Part shown: piece by piece, positions 43,303 to 52,219 of the stretch
How the letters are laid out: each line of letters begins with the position of its first letter
How positions within the stretch are numbered: the first letter of the stretch is position 1
DNA from: Ketobacter sp036337295
GTDB taxonomy: Bacteria; Pseudomonadota; Gammaproteobacteria; Pseudomonadales; Ketobacteraceae
Length of the DNA stretch: 64,000 bases
Reading direction: 5' to 3'
Assembly: GCA_036337295.1 (NCBI GenBank)
Contig: JAYZEN010000012.1
Location: 620,001-684,000, forward strand
Notes under the pieces: model-generated
Told to the model about the DNA's origin: nothing
The model's database searches: none
What the model saw: the letters and a program-made list of their open reading frames with translations, nothing else
Position numbers and translations under genes: made by a program

Positions 43303-44640
43303 ATGTATGTGAACCCCGGTCTGGCGCAGCGCCCTCCGCTGGTTGCAGGTTACCCCTGGCTCGGTAACGCCCCCTCGGTTGTGGCCAATCCGCTATTGTT
43401 TCTACGTAATGCCTATGCGCGTTACGGTGAGGTTTTCCGTTTTCGTGTTCCCGGCAGGGAGCACACGGTGTTGGCGGGGGTGGCAGCGAACCGGTTTATT
43501 GCCGGAGCAGGCAAGGACTGCTTTTCGGTCGACAGCGTATGGGGGGCGGTGGGGCGTTACATGGATTGCCCTCACGCGTTGATCATGGTGGACGGGGAGA
43601 TCCATCGCTACCAGCGGCAGATGTTGGGGCCTATGTTGGCGGCGCAGTCCTTTCGGGCGAGAATCCCCACCATGTTGGAAACCGTGACCGAGGTGCTTCA
43701 GCAGCAGAGCTCCGGCCAGGCTTTGGCGGTAGGGCCCCTGTTCAGGCGTATGCTGTCCAATCAGCTCAGCGAGCTGTTGCTGGGCCGCAAAGCGGACCCC
43801 GTCACCGTGGACACCATGATTTATGCCTTTAATGCGGTCACCAAAGTGTTTGCGCTGCGCAGTTGGCCGCGCTGGATGCTGCAGAGTCCAAAGGTAAAAT
43901 GGAGCGAGTGGGTCACCCGCAGGCAGTTGCAGAGCACCTTGAGCCGGGCAAGGCGTTACCCTCAAACGTCTGCCTACCTGAGCACCGCGCTGGCCGCATT
44001 GGATGCCCGGCCGGACTGGTTCACTGAAGGCGACAAGCTGATGTATGTGTTGCTGCCCTATGTGGCGGCTCTGGATACGGTTGCCTCCACCCACGGTTTC
44101 ATGCTGTTTCATCTACTCCAGAACGAAGTGCTGTACGAGCGTATTCAACGGGAAGTGGACGGAGTATTCGGTGGCGGTATGTCAACGATGGAAGACGTTC
44201 GCTCGATGCCGGCGTTAATGGGGCTGTGTCGGGAGGTGATGCGAATGGAGCCCACTGCGTTTGGCATGCCCAGGGTCGCCAGTCGGGATTTTCACTTCCG
44301 GGGTTATGATATTGCAGAGGGGGATGAGCTGTTGCTGTTCACAACGGCAGACCATCTCAATCCCCGCTATTTTCGCCAGCCGCAGCAGTTTGATATAGAC
44401 CGGTTTATCGGGTTGGATTCAGAGCATCGACAGATTGCCTACGCGCCTTTTGGTAAGGGGGCCCACAATTGTCTGGGGGCGAGTCTCGCGGAGTTGCTTT
44501 TGCCCCTGCATATGGGGGTGTTGTTATATCAATGGCAGGTGGAGCCCGCGGTTAACCTTAGGAAGGTGAAGACGGTGTTTGCGCCAGCTCCAGTGCTGTC
44601 CAGCAACTTCAAAGTGTGGTTGCGGCGCAGACGACCCTAA
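43303..44640 (+). CDS. Cytochrome P450
   Basis: 445 residues from ATG 43303, with AGGTGG 8 nt upstream; ATG 43264 lacks a ribosome-binding site. The I-helix contains AALDTVAS, the K-helix ExxR is EVMR, and the heme motif is FGKGAHNCLG. No membrane anchor or fused redox domain is seen. FGKGAHNCLG and the N-terminal PPLVAGYPWLGNAPSVVANP recall sterol- and lipid-active families, but the family is not clear; CYP51 signatures are absent. It is divergent from a TetR gene, and its stop directly abuts the convergent crp stop. Confidence 0.9.
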   Translation: MYVNPGLAQRPPLVAGYPWLGNAPSVVANPLLFLRNAYARYGEVFRFRVPGREHTVLAGVAANRFIAGAGKDCFSVDSVWGAVGRYMDCPHALIMVDGEIHRYQRQMLGPMLAAQSFRARIPTMLETVTEVLQQQSSGQALAVGPLFRRMLSNQLSELLLGRKADPVTVDTMIYAFNAVTKVFALRSWPRWMLQSPKVKWSEWVTRRQLQSTLSRARRYPQTSAYLSTALAALDARPDWFTEGDKLMYVLLPYVAALDTVASTHGFMLFHLLQNEVLYERIQREVDGVFGGGMSTMEDVRSMPALMGLCREVMRMEPTAFGMPRVASRDFHFRGYDIAEGDELLLFTTADHLNPRYFRQPQQFDIDRFIGLDSEHRQIAYAPFGKGAHNCLGASLAELLLPLHMGVLLYQWQVEPAVNLRKVKTVFAPAPVLSSNFKVWLRRRRP

Positions 44641-45273
44641 CTAACGAGTGCCGTACACCACCATGGTTTTGCCTTTCACCTGAATCAGCCCTTGTTCTTC
44701 CAGACTTTTCAGTACACGGCCTACCATTTCCCGGGAACAGCCCACGATGCGACCGATCTCCTGGCGGGTGATCTTGATTTGCATGCCGTCGGGGTGGGTC
44801 ATGGCTTCCGGTTGTTTGCACAGGTCAATCAGGGTACGGGCCACCCGGCCGGTCACATCCAGAAACGCCAAGTCTCCGACTTTGCGGGTGGTGGCGCGCA
44901 GGCGTCCCGCAATCTGGGCGCTCACCGCGAACAGGATGTCGGCGTCTTCCTTGGCCAGTTGCTTGAATTTGTTGTAGCTGATTTCCGCCACTTCACATTC
45001 GGTTTTGGCGCGAATCCAGGCGCTGCGCCCGGCGGCTTCGTCGAACAGCCCCATTTCCCCGAAGAAATCCCCTTCGTTCAGGTAGGCCATGATCATCTCT
45101 CGGCCGTCGTCGTCTTCGATCACCACCATCACGGTGCCCTTGATGATGTAATAAAGGGCGTCGGAGTCATCGCCTGCGTAAATCAATGTGCTTTTGGCAG
45201 GATATTTACGACGGTGACAATGTGCCAGAAAGTTTTCCGTGTCTGGAATCAAGCGATTTGGTTTTAACGTCAT
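44641..45273 (-). CDS. crp: cAMP receptor protein (Crp/Vfr)
   Basis: 210 residues, strongly like E. coli CRP and Pseudomonas Vfr. The cAMP-binding segment is GEMGLFDEAAGRSAWIRAKTECEVAEIS. The HTH is RQEIGRIVGCSREMVGRVLKSL, and the C-terminus VVYGTR is identical to that of CRP. It acts as a global cAMP-dependent activator. The order crp-osmC-speD matches vfr in Pseudomonas. Confidence 0.95.
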   Translation of the reverse strand: MTLKPNRLIPDTENFLAHCHRRKYPAKSTLIYAGDDSDALYYIIKGTVMVVIEDDDGREMIMAYLNEGDFFGEMGLFDEAAGRSAWIRAKTECEVAEISYNKFKQLAKEDADILFAVSAQIAGRLRATTRKVGDLAFLDVTGRVARTLIDLCKQPEAMTHPDGMQIKITRQEIGRIVGCSREMVGRVLKSLEEQGLIQVKGKTMVVYGTR

Positions 45274-45663
45274 TTCATGACCCGGTAATTGTTGTGATGA
45301 TTCGAGCGCGCTCGATGATGACTAATGAGCATCCGCTGATGAATGTCAGCTAAGTTATTCATATATTCATTATGGCCCTAAATACCATGTGTCGCTACTT
45401 TTGCGCATCTCGGTGGCGTGCAGCATGGGGGGCGGCTTGGTTAAAAATTGAAAACCAATGCATATCAAACAATTATAACGTAAATTTCAAGAAGCATGTG
45501 TGAACCGCTCCGCCGTTTTTCTGCGCACAAAGACCGTTTGGCCGGTTAGACGCAAATTTGATCAAATTGTGATCTGTGAGGGGTGAATTTTTTTGCCCAT
45601 TCGCGGGAGCTTTATGTTATCTTGCGCGCCTGACAGGTCCGGGGCCACCCGGAACAACACGCC
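45274..45663. other. Non-coding region between divergent crp and osmC
   Basis: 390 bp, AT-rich in the middle. It holds a 14-bp palindrome (TCGAGCGCGCTCGA, about 45301) and a TGTGA half-site near the osmC side (ATTGTGATCTGTGAGG), but no full CRP palindrome. No gene or RNA structure was found. Confidence 0.5.
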
Positions 45664-46104
45664 TTGCGGGAGCGCGCGATGAAAGCAACCATTCGCTGGG
45701 CCGGCGATGTAAAGTTCGAAGCAGAGTCCGGGTCCGGTCACACCGTTACCATCGATGGTCCACCGGACCATGGTGGCAAAAACCAGGGGGTACGCCCCAT
45801 GGAGTTGATGCTGCTGGGTGTGGGCGGCTGCTCGTCATTCGACGTAATGCACATCCTCAAAAAATCCCGCCAGGACGTAACCGACTGCGTTGCCGAAGTG
45901 GAGGCGGAACGGGTGGACGAAGTGCCGGCCGTATTCAAATCCATTCATTTGCACTTCATCGTGACCGGACGGGCCCTGAAAGAAGCCCAGGTTAAGCGGG
46001 CGGTGGAGCTGTCAGCAGAAAAGTATTGTTCAGCATCCATCATGCTGGGTAAAGCCGGGGTGGACATCACCCACAGCTACGAAATTCATGAGGCGGCGGA
46101 GTAA
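45664..46104 (+). CDS. OsmC-family protein
   Basis: 146 residues starting from an ATG that lies after TTGCGGGAGCGCGCG. The conserved Cys pair is in GVGGCSSFDVM and EKYCSASIML, as in OsmC/Ohr peroxidases; the third Cys (DVTDCVAEV) is in the usual linker. It probably detoxifies organic hydroperoxides. It occupies the position between vfr and speD seen in Pseudomonas. Confidence 0.88.
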   Translation: MRERAMKATIRWAGDVKFEAESGSGHTVTIDGPPDHGGKNQGVRPMELMLLGVGGCSSFDVMHILKKSRQDVTDCVAEVEAERVDEVPAVFKSIHLHFIVTGRALKEAQVKRAVELSAEKYCSASIMLGKAGVDITHSYEIHEAAE

Positions 46105-46153
46105 GCTCCGCCAGCCTGTCAATTTGGGACTCTACCTTTCGAGATTTGAGTAG

Positions 46154-46969
46154 ATGAACGATAACGAAATCCCCCATAAGTTGAAATTGCACGGCTTCAA
46201 CAACCTGACCAAGTCCTTGAGCTTCAATATCTACGATATCTGTTACGCCAAGACCCCTGACCACCGTCGTGAATACCGCGAGTACGTGGACGAGCTCTAC
46301 AACGCAGAACGTCTGACCCAGATTCTGACCACGGTGACCGATATCATCGGTGCTACCATCCTTAACATCGCCCGCCAGGATTATGATCCTGAGGGGGCCA
46401 GTGTGACCATGCTCATCGCTGAGCATCCGGTGGCGCCGGACGAGGACCCCTCCAAGGAAGAACCCGGCCCGTTGAAGGAGTCTATAGTGGGGCACCTGGA
46501 TAAAAGCCACGTGACGGTGCACACCTATCCGGAGACCCACCCCGATAACGAAAACGGCATCAGCACCTTCCGCGTGGACATCGATGTGTCCACCTGTGGC
46601 GTTATTTCTCCGCTGAAGGCGTTGAACTACCTGATTCACCAGTTTGATTCTGACATCGTTACCGTGGATTACCGGGTGCGTGGTTTTACCCGTGATGTGG
46701 ATGGCGTGAAGCACTACATCGATCACGAGATCAACTCGATCCAGAACTTTTTCCTGGAAGAAACCCTGGATCTGTATGAGATGATCGACGTGAACGTGTA
46801 TCAGGAAAATATTTTCCACACCAAGATGCTGTTGAAAGACTTCGAGTTGGACAACTACCTGTTCGGCACCGGGGTGGATGAATTGTCAGAAGACGAGCAG
46901 GAGCAGATCAGCCGCAAGCTGCGCCGCGAGATGCTGGAGATCTTCTACGGCCGTAACATGTCCAATTGA
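46154..46969 (+). CDS. speD: S-adenosylmethionine decarboxylase proenzyme
   Basis: 271 residues, the long E. coli type. The self-cleavage site is LDKSHVTVHTYPE, where Ser118 becomes the pyruvoyl group. It makes decarboxylated SAM for spermidine synthesis. It lies 49 bp after osmC. A terminator follows at 47014. Confidence 0.96.
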   Translation: MNDNEIPHKLKLHGFNNLTKSLSFNIYDICYAKTPDHRREYREYVDELYNAERLTQILTTVTDIIGATILNIARQDYDPEGASVTMLIAEHPVAPDEDPSKEEPGPLKESIVGHLDKSHVTVHTYPETHPDNENGISTFRVDIDVSTCGVISPLKALNYLIHQFDSDIVTVDYRVRGFTRDVDGVKHYIDHEINSIQNFFLEETLDLYEMIDVNVYQENIFHTKMLLKDFELDNYLFGTGVDELSEDEQEQISRKLRREMLEIFYGRNMSN

Positions 46970-47013
46970 CGGGCAGCTTGCGCGGTGGAAGAAACCGCTT
47001 GAGTGGTTGAATG

Positions 47014-47038
47014 AAAGGCGCCTCGGGGCGCCTTTTTT
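47014..47038 (+). terminator. Rho-independent terminator after speD
   Basis: GGCGCC pairs with GGCGCC around a TCGG loop. It is preceded by AAA and followed by six T residues, so it may work in both directions between convergent genes. Confidence 0.85.
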
Positions 47039-47068
47039 AATGTGTGGTGTTTCGGTTTCCGCCTGGGA

Positions 47069-47713
47069 CTACTTGAGTTGCATGCTGTTCAACGCAGAAT
47101 CCAGCCCTTCCAGATGGGCAACGCAGTTAAAGCGCAGCAGTCTGGGCTCCTGGCCGATGGCCACTTCGGTGACTGAGGTATTGAGGAAGTGGTACTTGTC
47201 CCAGGCGTACCAGTCGTTATCAAACAGTCCCGCCAGTCCCAGCGCCAGGGCGGCACCGTGACTTACCGCAACCACTTTCTCACCGGGGTGGCGGCTGAGG
47301 AAGGATTGCAGGGCGGTGCTGACCCGATCACCCACCTGGGCAATGGACTCACCCTGATCGGGCGCATAGTCCGGATCGGCATTGACCTGGTTGAAGAAAT
47401 TGAACTTCTTGTGCAGGTCACTGAAGGTTTCACCTTCCCATACGCCGATGCCGTATTCCTTGATGCCGGGCTCTTCAATTACGTCCAGTTGCAGGATGTC
47501 AGCGATTTTTCGGGCCGTGTTGAAGGTTCGTTGCAGAGGGCTGGCATAGATGGCGCTGACGTCCGGATGCTCGCGCTGGATCCGCTCGGCGACCCGTTCC
47601 GCTTGGCTGATTCCGGTCTGGGTGAGGGCGCTGTCGGTCCAGCCGTGCCAGCGTTTGTCCACGTTGGCCTGAATTTGCCCGTGCCGGATCAGGATTAAAT
47701 GGGTTGTGCTCAT
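47069..47713 (-). CDS. Histidine phosphatase (phosphoglycerate-mutase superfamily)
   Basis: 214 residues. LILIRHGQIQANVDKRWHGWTDSALTQTG is the RHG active-site region and VVAVSHGAALALGLAG holds the second His. YASPLQRTFNTA is also typical. It is probably a small-molecule phosphatase; the substrate is not clear. It is convergent with speD across a terminator. Confidence 0.88.
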   Translation of the reverse strand: MSTTHLILIRHGQIQANVDKRWHGWTDSALTQTGISQAERVAERIQREHPDVSAIYASPLQRTFNTARKIADILQLDVIEEPGIKEYGIGVWEGETFSDLHKKFNFFNQVNADPDYAPDQGESIAQVGDRVSTALQSFLSRHPGEKVVAVSHGAALALGLAGLFDNDWYAWDKYHFLNTSVTEVAIGQEPRLLRFNCVAHLEGLDSALNSMQLK

Positions 47714-47839
47714 AACTGCTCCACTGATAGCTGCCCTGATAATAGATCCATGATAGTGTACCAGTTCCTGCTACAGTTAAGGTATCGGCTGTGTTCGTCA
47801 GCCGTTAGCCGTCGGAAACTGTGATCTGAAACCTGTAGT

Positions 47840-48991
47840 ATGCGAAAAATCAAATCAACCACCACCCACCTGCACAGTGCCCTGGTTCTTTCCGGTGGCG
47901 GCGCCCGTGCGGCGTACCAGGTGGGGGTGCTCAAGGCCATCGCCGATATCATGCCGGAATCCACCCGCAATCCCTTCGGCATCATCTCGGGGACCTCCGC
48001 CGGCGCCATCAATGCGGTGGCACTGGCCTCTCACGCCGACAATTACCGTAATGCCGTATACAACATTGAGAGTGTGTGGAAGGCCTTTCGCCCGCAGCAG
48101 GTCTATCGCTCCGATCCGGTGGGGGTGTTCAGCAATGCCATGCGTTGGGTGGCCAGTCTGCTGTTTGCCTCCCGCAACCGGTCTTCGCTGCTGGACAACG
48201 AACCTCTGGCGAATCTGCTGGGCAATATGATCCGTTTTGATCATCTGCAGCAGGCCATCGATGACGGGTTTCTGCGCGCCATTTCGGTAACGGCATCCGG
48301 CTACAGCTCCGGACATTCGGTGGCTTTTTTTCAGGGGTCGCCGGACATCAGCGCCTGGAAACGGTTTCAGCGTATTGGCTTGCGTACGCATTTGAAACTG
48401 GAGCACCTGATGGCGTCCTCGGCTATTCCCATGGTGTTTCCGGCGGTGCGCATCAACCGGGAGTATTTTGGTGACGGTGCGGTGCGGCAATTGGCTCCTC
48501 TGAGTCCGGCGTTGCACCTGGGCGCGCGAATGTTTGTGGTGGTGGGTGTCTGCGGTAACCGCTCTGCGCCCCTGGTGAAACGTCCGTTGGATGACTACCC
48601 GTCATTGGCCCAGATCAGCGGCCATCTCATGAACAGTATTTTCCTGGACAGCCTGGAGTACGACGTGGAACGGATGGAACGCATTAACGACATGCTGACG
48701 GTGATCCCGCCCAATGTGCGGGCCAAATACCAGTCCTCACTGCATCCGATTGACAGCCTGGTGATCTCGCCTTCCCAATGCCTGGACCGGATAGCCTCGA
48801 AATACCTGCATGTGTTGCCGGTCAGCATCCGGGTGTTTTTGCATGGCATCGGTGCCACCCGCAGTTCCGGCTCCAGTATTCTCAGCTATTTACTGTTTGA
48901 GCGGCGTTTTTGCCAGGAGCTGATCGCCCTGGGGTATCACGACGGGATGGCAAAAGCCGCTGAAATTGAAGCCTTTATGGCTAGTGATTAG
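47840..48991 (+). CDS. Patatin-like phospholipase
   Basis: 383 residues. The oxyanion GGGARAAYQVG, the nucleophile GTSAGAIN, and the Asp in YFGDGAVRQLAPL form the Ser/Asp dyad of patatins. It hydrolyses phospholipids or other acyl lipids. There is no signal peptide. Its last 11 bp overlap the convergent alpha/beta-hydrolase gene. Confidence 0.9.
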   Translation: MRKIKSTTTHLHSALVLSGGGARAAYQVGVLKAIADIMPESTRNPFGIISGTSAGAINAVALASHADNYRNAVYNIESVWKAFRPQQVYRSDPVGVFSNAMRWVASLLFASRNRSSLLDNEPLANLLGNMIRFDHLQQAIDDGFLRAISVTASGYSSGHSVAFFQGSPDISAWKRFQRIGLRTHLKLEHLMASSAIPMVFPAVRINREYFGDGAVRQLAPLSPALHLGARMFVVVGVCGNRSAPLVKRPLDDYPSLAQISGHLMNSIFLDSLEYDVERMERINDMLTVIPPNVRAKYQSSLHPIDSLVISPSQCLDRIASKYLHVLPVSIRVFLHGIGATRSSGSSILSYLLFERRFCQELIALGYHDGMAKAAEIEAFMASD

Positions 48992-49982
48992 CGGCTTTGC
49001 GAATCGGGGTGATCACCGGCTGGGGCTGGGTGGGAGCCTGCTTGAGATCGTGGTGGACGTAGTCGGTGGAAGCCGGTGAGTTGCCGTCGATGTATTTGAA
49101 CAGCCGGGATTTCTGATTGCAGTATTCCCCCCGCCAGATGCCGGGAATGTAATGGTCGTTCAGCAGGTGCCCGGTGCGGTCGGGAATGCTGAACACCGCG
49201 CCGGCGGTGTGTTCCAGGTGAGCCAGGACCCCGATGCGGCAGAAGAAGTCCATGCCGTTGGCGAAGTGTTCCACATAGGGGATGCCGCGACCGAAGTGCT
49301 CACTCAACTCCGGATCAATACGAAAGCTGTCCGCCACCCCGGCGATGCAATAGATCTCCAGCTTGGGCGCGTGATGGCGGTAGCGCTTGTCTTTCAATAG
49401 CTTGCGGGCGATGTAGCTGCTGACGATGGTGCCCTGGGAGTGCCCGATCAACACCACCTTGTCGTGGTGGGCCAGCGCCTCTTTCACCACATCGTAGGCA
49501 GGGCGGGACAGTTTGCCATCCTTGCGCAGGGTGCGGGCGGTAATGGAATCCCACAGATCCCAAACCGCGCCATAGGTGGGGGTGTGGATCAGGTGGATGG
49601 GGCGGTGAAAGGCTTTTGCCAGTTCCAGGCCGTTCAATATCGCAATGGGTGGCGAGGTGCAGATGCCGTTGATGAAGAACCACTTCTCCCGTCCGGAGGT
49701 GCTGGCATAGTGTTCCGGATAGCAACCGATGGTGCCCGGGCTGTAGGTCCGGCGCTCCATGGGCACCAGGGTCTGCAGGCTCAGGTTGATGATGTCGCCC
49801 CAGTTGTTGTAACTGCCGGGGTGGAGTTCAGACTGGGTCAGGGCTTCCGCATTCCAGGGGGTGGCCAGGAATGGCAACGTCCAGGCATGGTGAGCCGCCA
49901 GGCGCAAGTCCTGCAGAATGTGAGCCCGGTTGTGCATTACACGGGACGTGAATTTGGCCACCTGGCGACGAATACTGAACAT
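48981..49982 (-). CDS. Alpha/beta-hydrolase-like protein with GHSQG motif
   Basis: 333 residues. KVVLIGHSQGTIVSSYIA is the lipase nucleophile elbow, with the Ser in GHSQG. WFFINGICTSPPIAILNG precedes it as a possible oxyanion loop, and the C-terminal His candidate is in TGHLLNDHYIPG. No signal peptide is evident. The family is unnamed to me; lipase or esterase activity is likely. It faces the patatin gene with an 11-bp overlap. Confidence 0.78.
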   Translation of the reverse strand: MFSIRRQVAKFTSRVMHNRAHILQDLRLAAHHAWTLPFLATPWNAEALTQSELHPGSYNNWGDIINLSLQTLVPMERRTYSPGTIGCYPEHYASTSGREKWFFINGICTSPPIAILNGLELAKAFHRPIHLIHTPTYGAVWDLWDSITARTLRKDGKLSRPAYDVVKEALAHHDKVVLIGHSQGTIVSSYIARKLLKDKRYRHHAPKLEIYCIAGVADSFRIDPELSEHFGRGIPYVEHFANGMDFFCRIGVLAHLEHTAGAVFSIPDRTGHLLNDHYIPGIWRGEYCNQKSRLFKYIDGNSPASTDYVHHDLKQAPTQPQPVITPIRKAANH

Positions 49983-50167
49983 AAGCTACCTTCATTAATC
50001 CTATATCAGTATAGGTGGAATCCGCGGCTCCGTGGCTTGCGTTCCATCAATTTTTGGGCAGGATTCAGTATGAATATCATAAAGTTGGGCTTGTCATAAC
50101 AAGCTGATATGCTAATGAGCACTAACCGATTATGAGTTTATGAATCAAACAAGGTGATGGATCGGAT

Positions 50168-50779
50168 ATGAAAACAATAAAGCAAAGCGTGGTGATCGTG
50201 GTGATGAGCCTCATGTGTTCCAGCCTGTGGGCGTTCAGCCTGGAGCGTTATGTGGAGGGCGTTCACTACCAGAAAGTGCCCAATACCCAGCACCAACCGA
50301 ATACGGTAATGGAGTTTTTCAGCTTCGGTTGCCCGCACTGTTATCATGTGGAGCCGTTGGTGGAAAAATGGTTGGAGAGCAAGCCAGAGGCGGTGCAGTT
50401 CAGCCGGGTGCCCGCTACCTGGAACGCCAAGTTCCGCGATCTGGGCCGTTTGTATTATGTGATTGAAAAGTTGGATCTGGTGGATCAGGCCATGCCGGTG
50501 GTGTTCGATTATCTGCATGGCCAGAATAAAACCGTGGACGGGCCGAAAGGTGCCTATGACGCACTGCAGGGGCTCGGGGTGAGCGAAGCTGCAATCAACG
50601 CAGCCTGGACCGACAACACGGTGGAAACCAAAACCAACACCGCGGGCAAGATCTACGGCCAGTACCAGATTCGTGGTGTACCGGCTTTCATGGTCAATGG
50701 CCACTACACCACTACTGTGAAAATGGCCGGCTCCGAAGAGGAATTGTTCGAGGTGGTGAACTTCCTCCTGGGCAAATAA
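50168..50779 (+). CDS. dsbA: Thiol:disulfide interchange protein DsbA
   Basis: 203 residues. A signal peptide (ending SSLWA) precedes a thioredoxin fold with FSFGCPHCYH (Cys55, Cys58) and the cis-Pro loop RGVPAFMVNG. CPHC is the E. coli DsbA dipeptide. It inserts disulfides in the periplasm. It converges on the aspartoacylase-like gene with a 3-bp gap. Confidence 0.92.
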   Translation: MKTIKQSVVIVVMSLMCSSLWAFSLERYVEGVHYQKVPNTQHQPNTVMEFFSFGCPHCYHVEPLVEKWLESKPEAVQFSRVPATWNAKFRDLGRLYYVIEKLDLVDQAMPVVFDYLHGQNKTVDGPKGAYDALQGLGVSEAAINAAWTDNTVETKTNTAGKIYGQYQIRGVPAFMVNGHYTTTVKMAGSEEELFEVVNFLLGK

Positions 50780-50782
50780 CCT

Positions 50783-52027
50783 TTAGCTGTCCATATCCTG
50801 GAACGGCTCAGCGGATTCGGTGGGCGCGATGGGCGGGGAACTCATGGAGTCACCGTTCTCGCTCTCCAGTTCCGGTTCCGTCACCTTGGCGGGAATGGGC
50901 TCGGACAACTGTGCCTCTGTGGCGATGATGCCGATGTGGAAGGTGGCAAACCCGGGACTGACCACCTGATCCAATGCCTTGCCCAGGACGATACCATCCA
51001 GCGGTGAAATGATGTCACTGCTGGTGTTGGTAATGGGGTCGATGACCTTGCCCAGGAGCTGTCCTTTCTTCACCTTTTCATCCAGTTCCACTTTGGAGAG
51101 CATCATGCCACCCTGGTTGGAACGCACCCACGTAGACTGATAGAACACCGGCTGTGGAATCAACCACAGGCGTACGGTCTTATACATATCCAGGTTGTGC
51201 AGCAGATTTTTCACCCCTTTCACCCCATGGGAGACGGCTTCCTGATCCAGGGAATGAGGGCCACCGGTCTCCATGGTGATGGCGGGAATGCCGGCATCGG
51301 CGGCGGCCTTGCGCAATGTGCCCCCACCACCGCCATGGTGCAGTACACCCATACCGCCAAAGTGGCGGCTGAATTCCAGAATCATCGGATTGGTGAGGTT
51401 GCCCCGCAACTGGGGCAGGTTGGTGCGCAGGAATGAGCCGGTATGGATATCCAGCAGGTAGTCGCAGTGCAGGATCACCTTGTGGAACAGGGAGTGAGCC
51501 ACCCGGGACGCGTAACTGCCGGAAGGATTGCCCGGAAAGTAACGATTCAGATCCCGCCGGTCACTCATATAGCGGGAAGCCCGGCGAAAGCCGTCCAGGT
51601 TAACGATGGGCATGCCAATGACCGTGCCCCGCAGGTTGTCCGGTTCCAGCTGGTGCAGCACCCGGCGCACGATTTCAATACCGTTTAACTCATCACCGTG
51701 GATCGCCGCCGTCAGGCACATCACCGGCCCGGGTTTGACACCATGGGCCACCAGCACCGGTACCGGAGTGTTCAGGCTGGTCATGGACAGGCCCGGTGAC
51801 CAATGCAGGGTGCGGAAGGTGCCGGGGGCAATGGTGTTTTTCAACAGCGTAATGGGCTGGGCCTGATCCAATGGCGGCTCATCCTCGTCGCTGGCGCTGG
51901 CTGGTTCTGTGCTTTGGGAGTGGGGTTCCACCGGTGCCGGTGCGGGCTCATCGGGTTCGGCTTCGTTCGCCAAGCTGTTGCCTGACAGCGTGAACAGCAG
52001 GGTCCAAATGGGCAGAAAGCGTTTCAT
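50783..52027 (-). CDS. Succinylglutamate desuccinylase/aspartoacylase-family exported protein
   Basis: 414 residues. A signal peptide (ending GNSLA) is followed by a Pro/Glu-rich linker and a zinc carboxypeptidase-like fold: CLTAAIHGDELNGIEIV (HxxE zinc site), RRDLNRYFPG, and DYLLDIHTGS (second zinc His). The C-terminal ~70 residues (IDPITNTSSDIISPLDGIVL) look like a biotinyl/lipoyl-type barrel. Export with these features suggests processing of an N-acyl compound or peptide in the periplasm; the substrate is unknown. Confidence 0.82.
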   Translation of the reverse strand: MKRFLPIWTLLFTLSGNSLANEAEPDEPAPAPVEPHSQSTEPASASDEDEPPLDQAQPITLLKNTIAPGTFRTLHWSPGLSMTSLNTPVPVLVAHGVKPGPVMCLTAAIHGDELNGIEIVRRVLHQLEPDNLRGTVIGMPIVNLDGFRRASRYMSDRRDLNRYFPGNPSGSYASRVAHSLFHKVILHCDYLLDIHTGSFLRTNLPQLRGNLTNPMILEFSRHFGGMGVLHHGGGGGTLRKAAADAGIPAITMETGGPHSLDQEAVSHGVKGVKNLLHNLDMYKTVRLWLIPQPVFYQSTWVRSNQGGMMLSKVELDEKVKKGQLLGKVIDPITNTSSDIISPLDGIVLGKALDQVVSPGFATFHIGIIATEAQLSEPIPAKVTEPELESENGDSMSSPPIAPTESAEPFQDMDS

Positions 52028-52219
52028 TGATAAGGCAGCCTTGTGTCGCGCGTCGCTGATACAGGGTACGGGGTTCGCTTGCCGTTTTCGTCACAGTGGC
52101 TCATCTCCTACAACCTTCTAAAAAGTAAGCATTAATTTGGCTTACGGATATCAGGTTGTATTGGCAGCGTTGACTATACTGAATGAATCCGCCGTCGAAC
52201 GCTGGGAGCCTAATGCGTT

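Noticed and set aside
45301..45314. 14-bp palindrome upstream of crp
   Set aside because: Short palindromes of alternating GC are common and no second copy was seen.
45540..45600. CRP site upstream of osmC
   Set aside because: Only one good TGTGA half-site; the second half does not match TCACA at the right distance.
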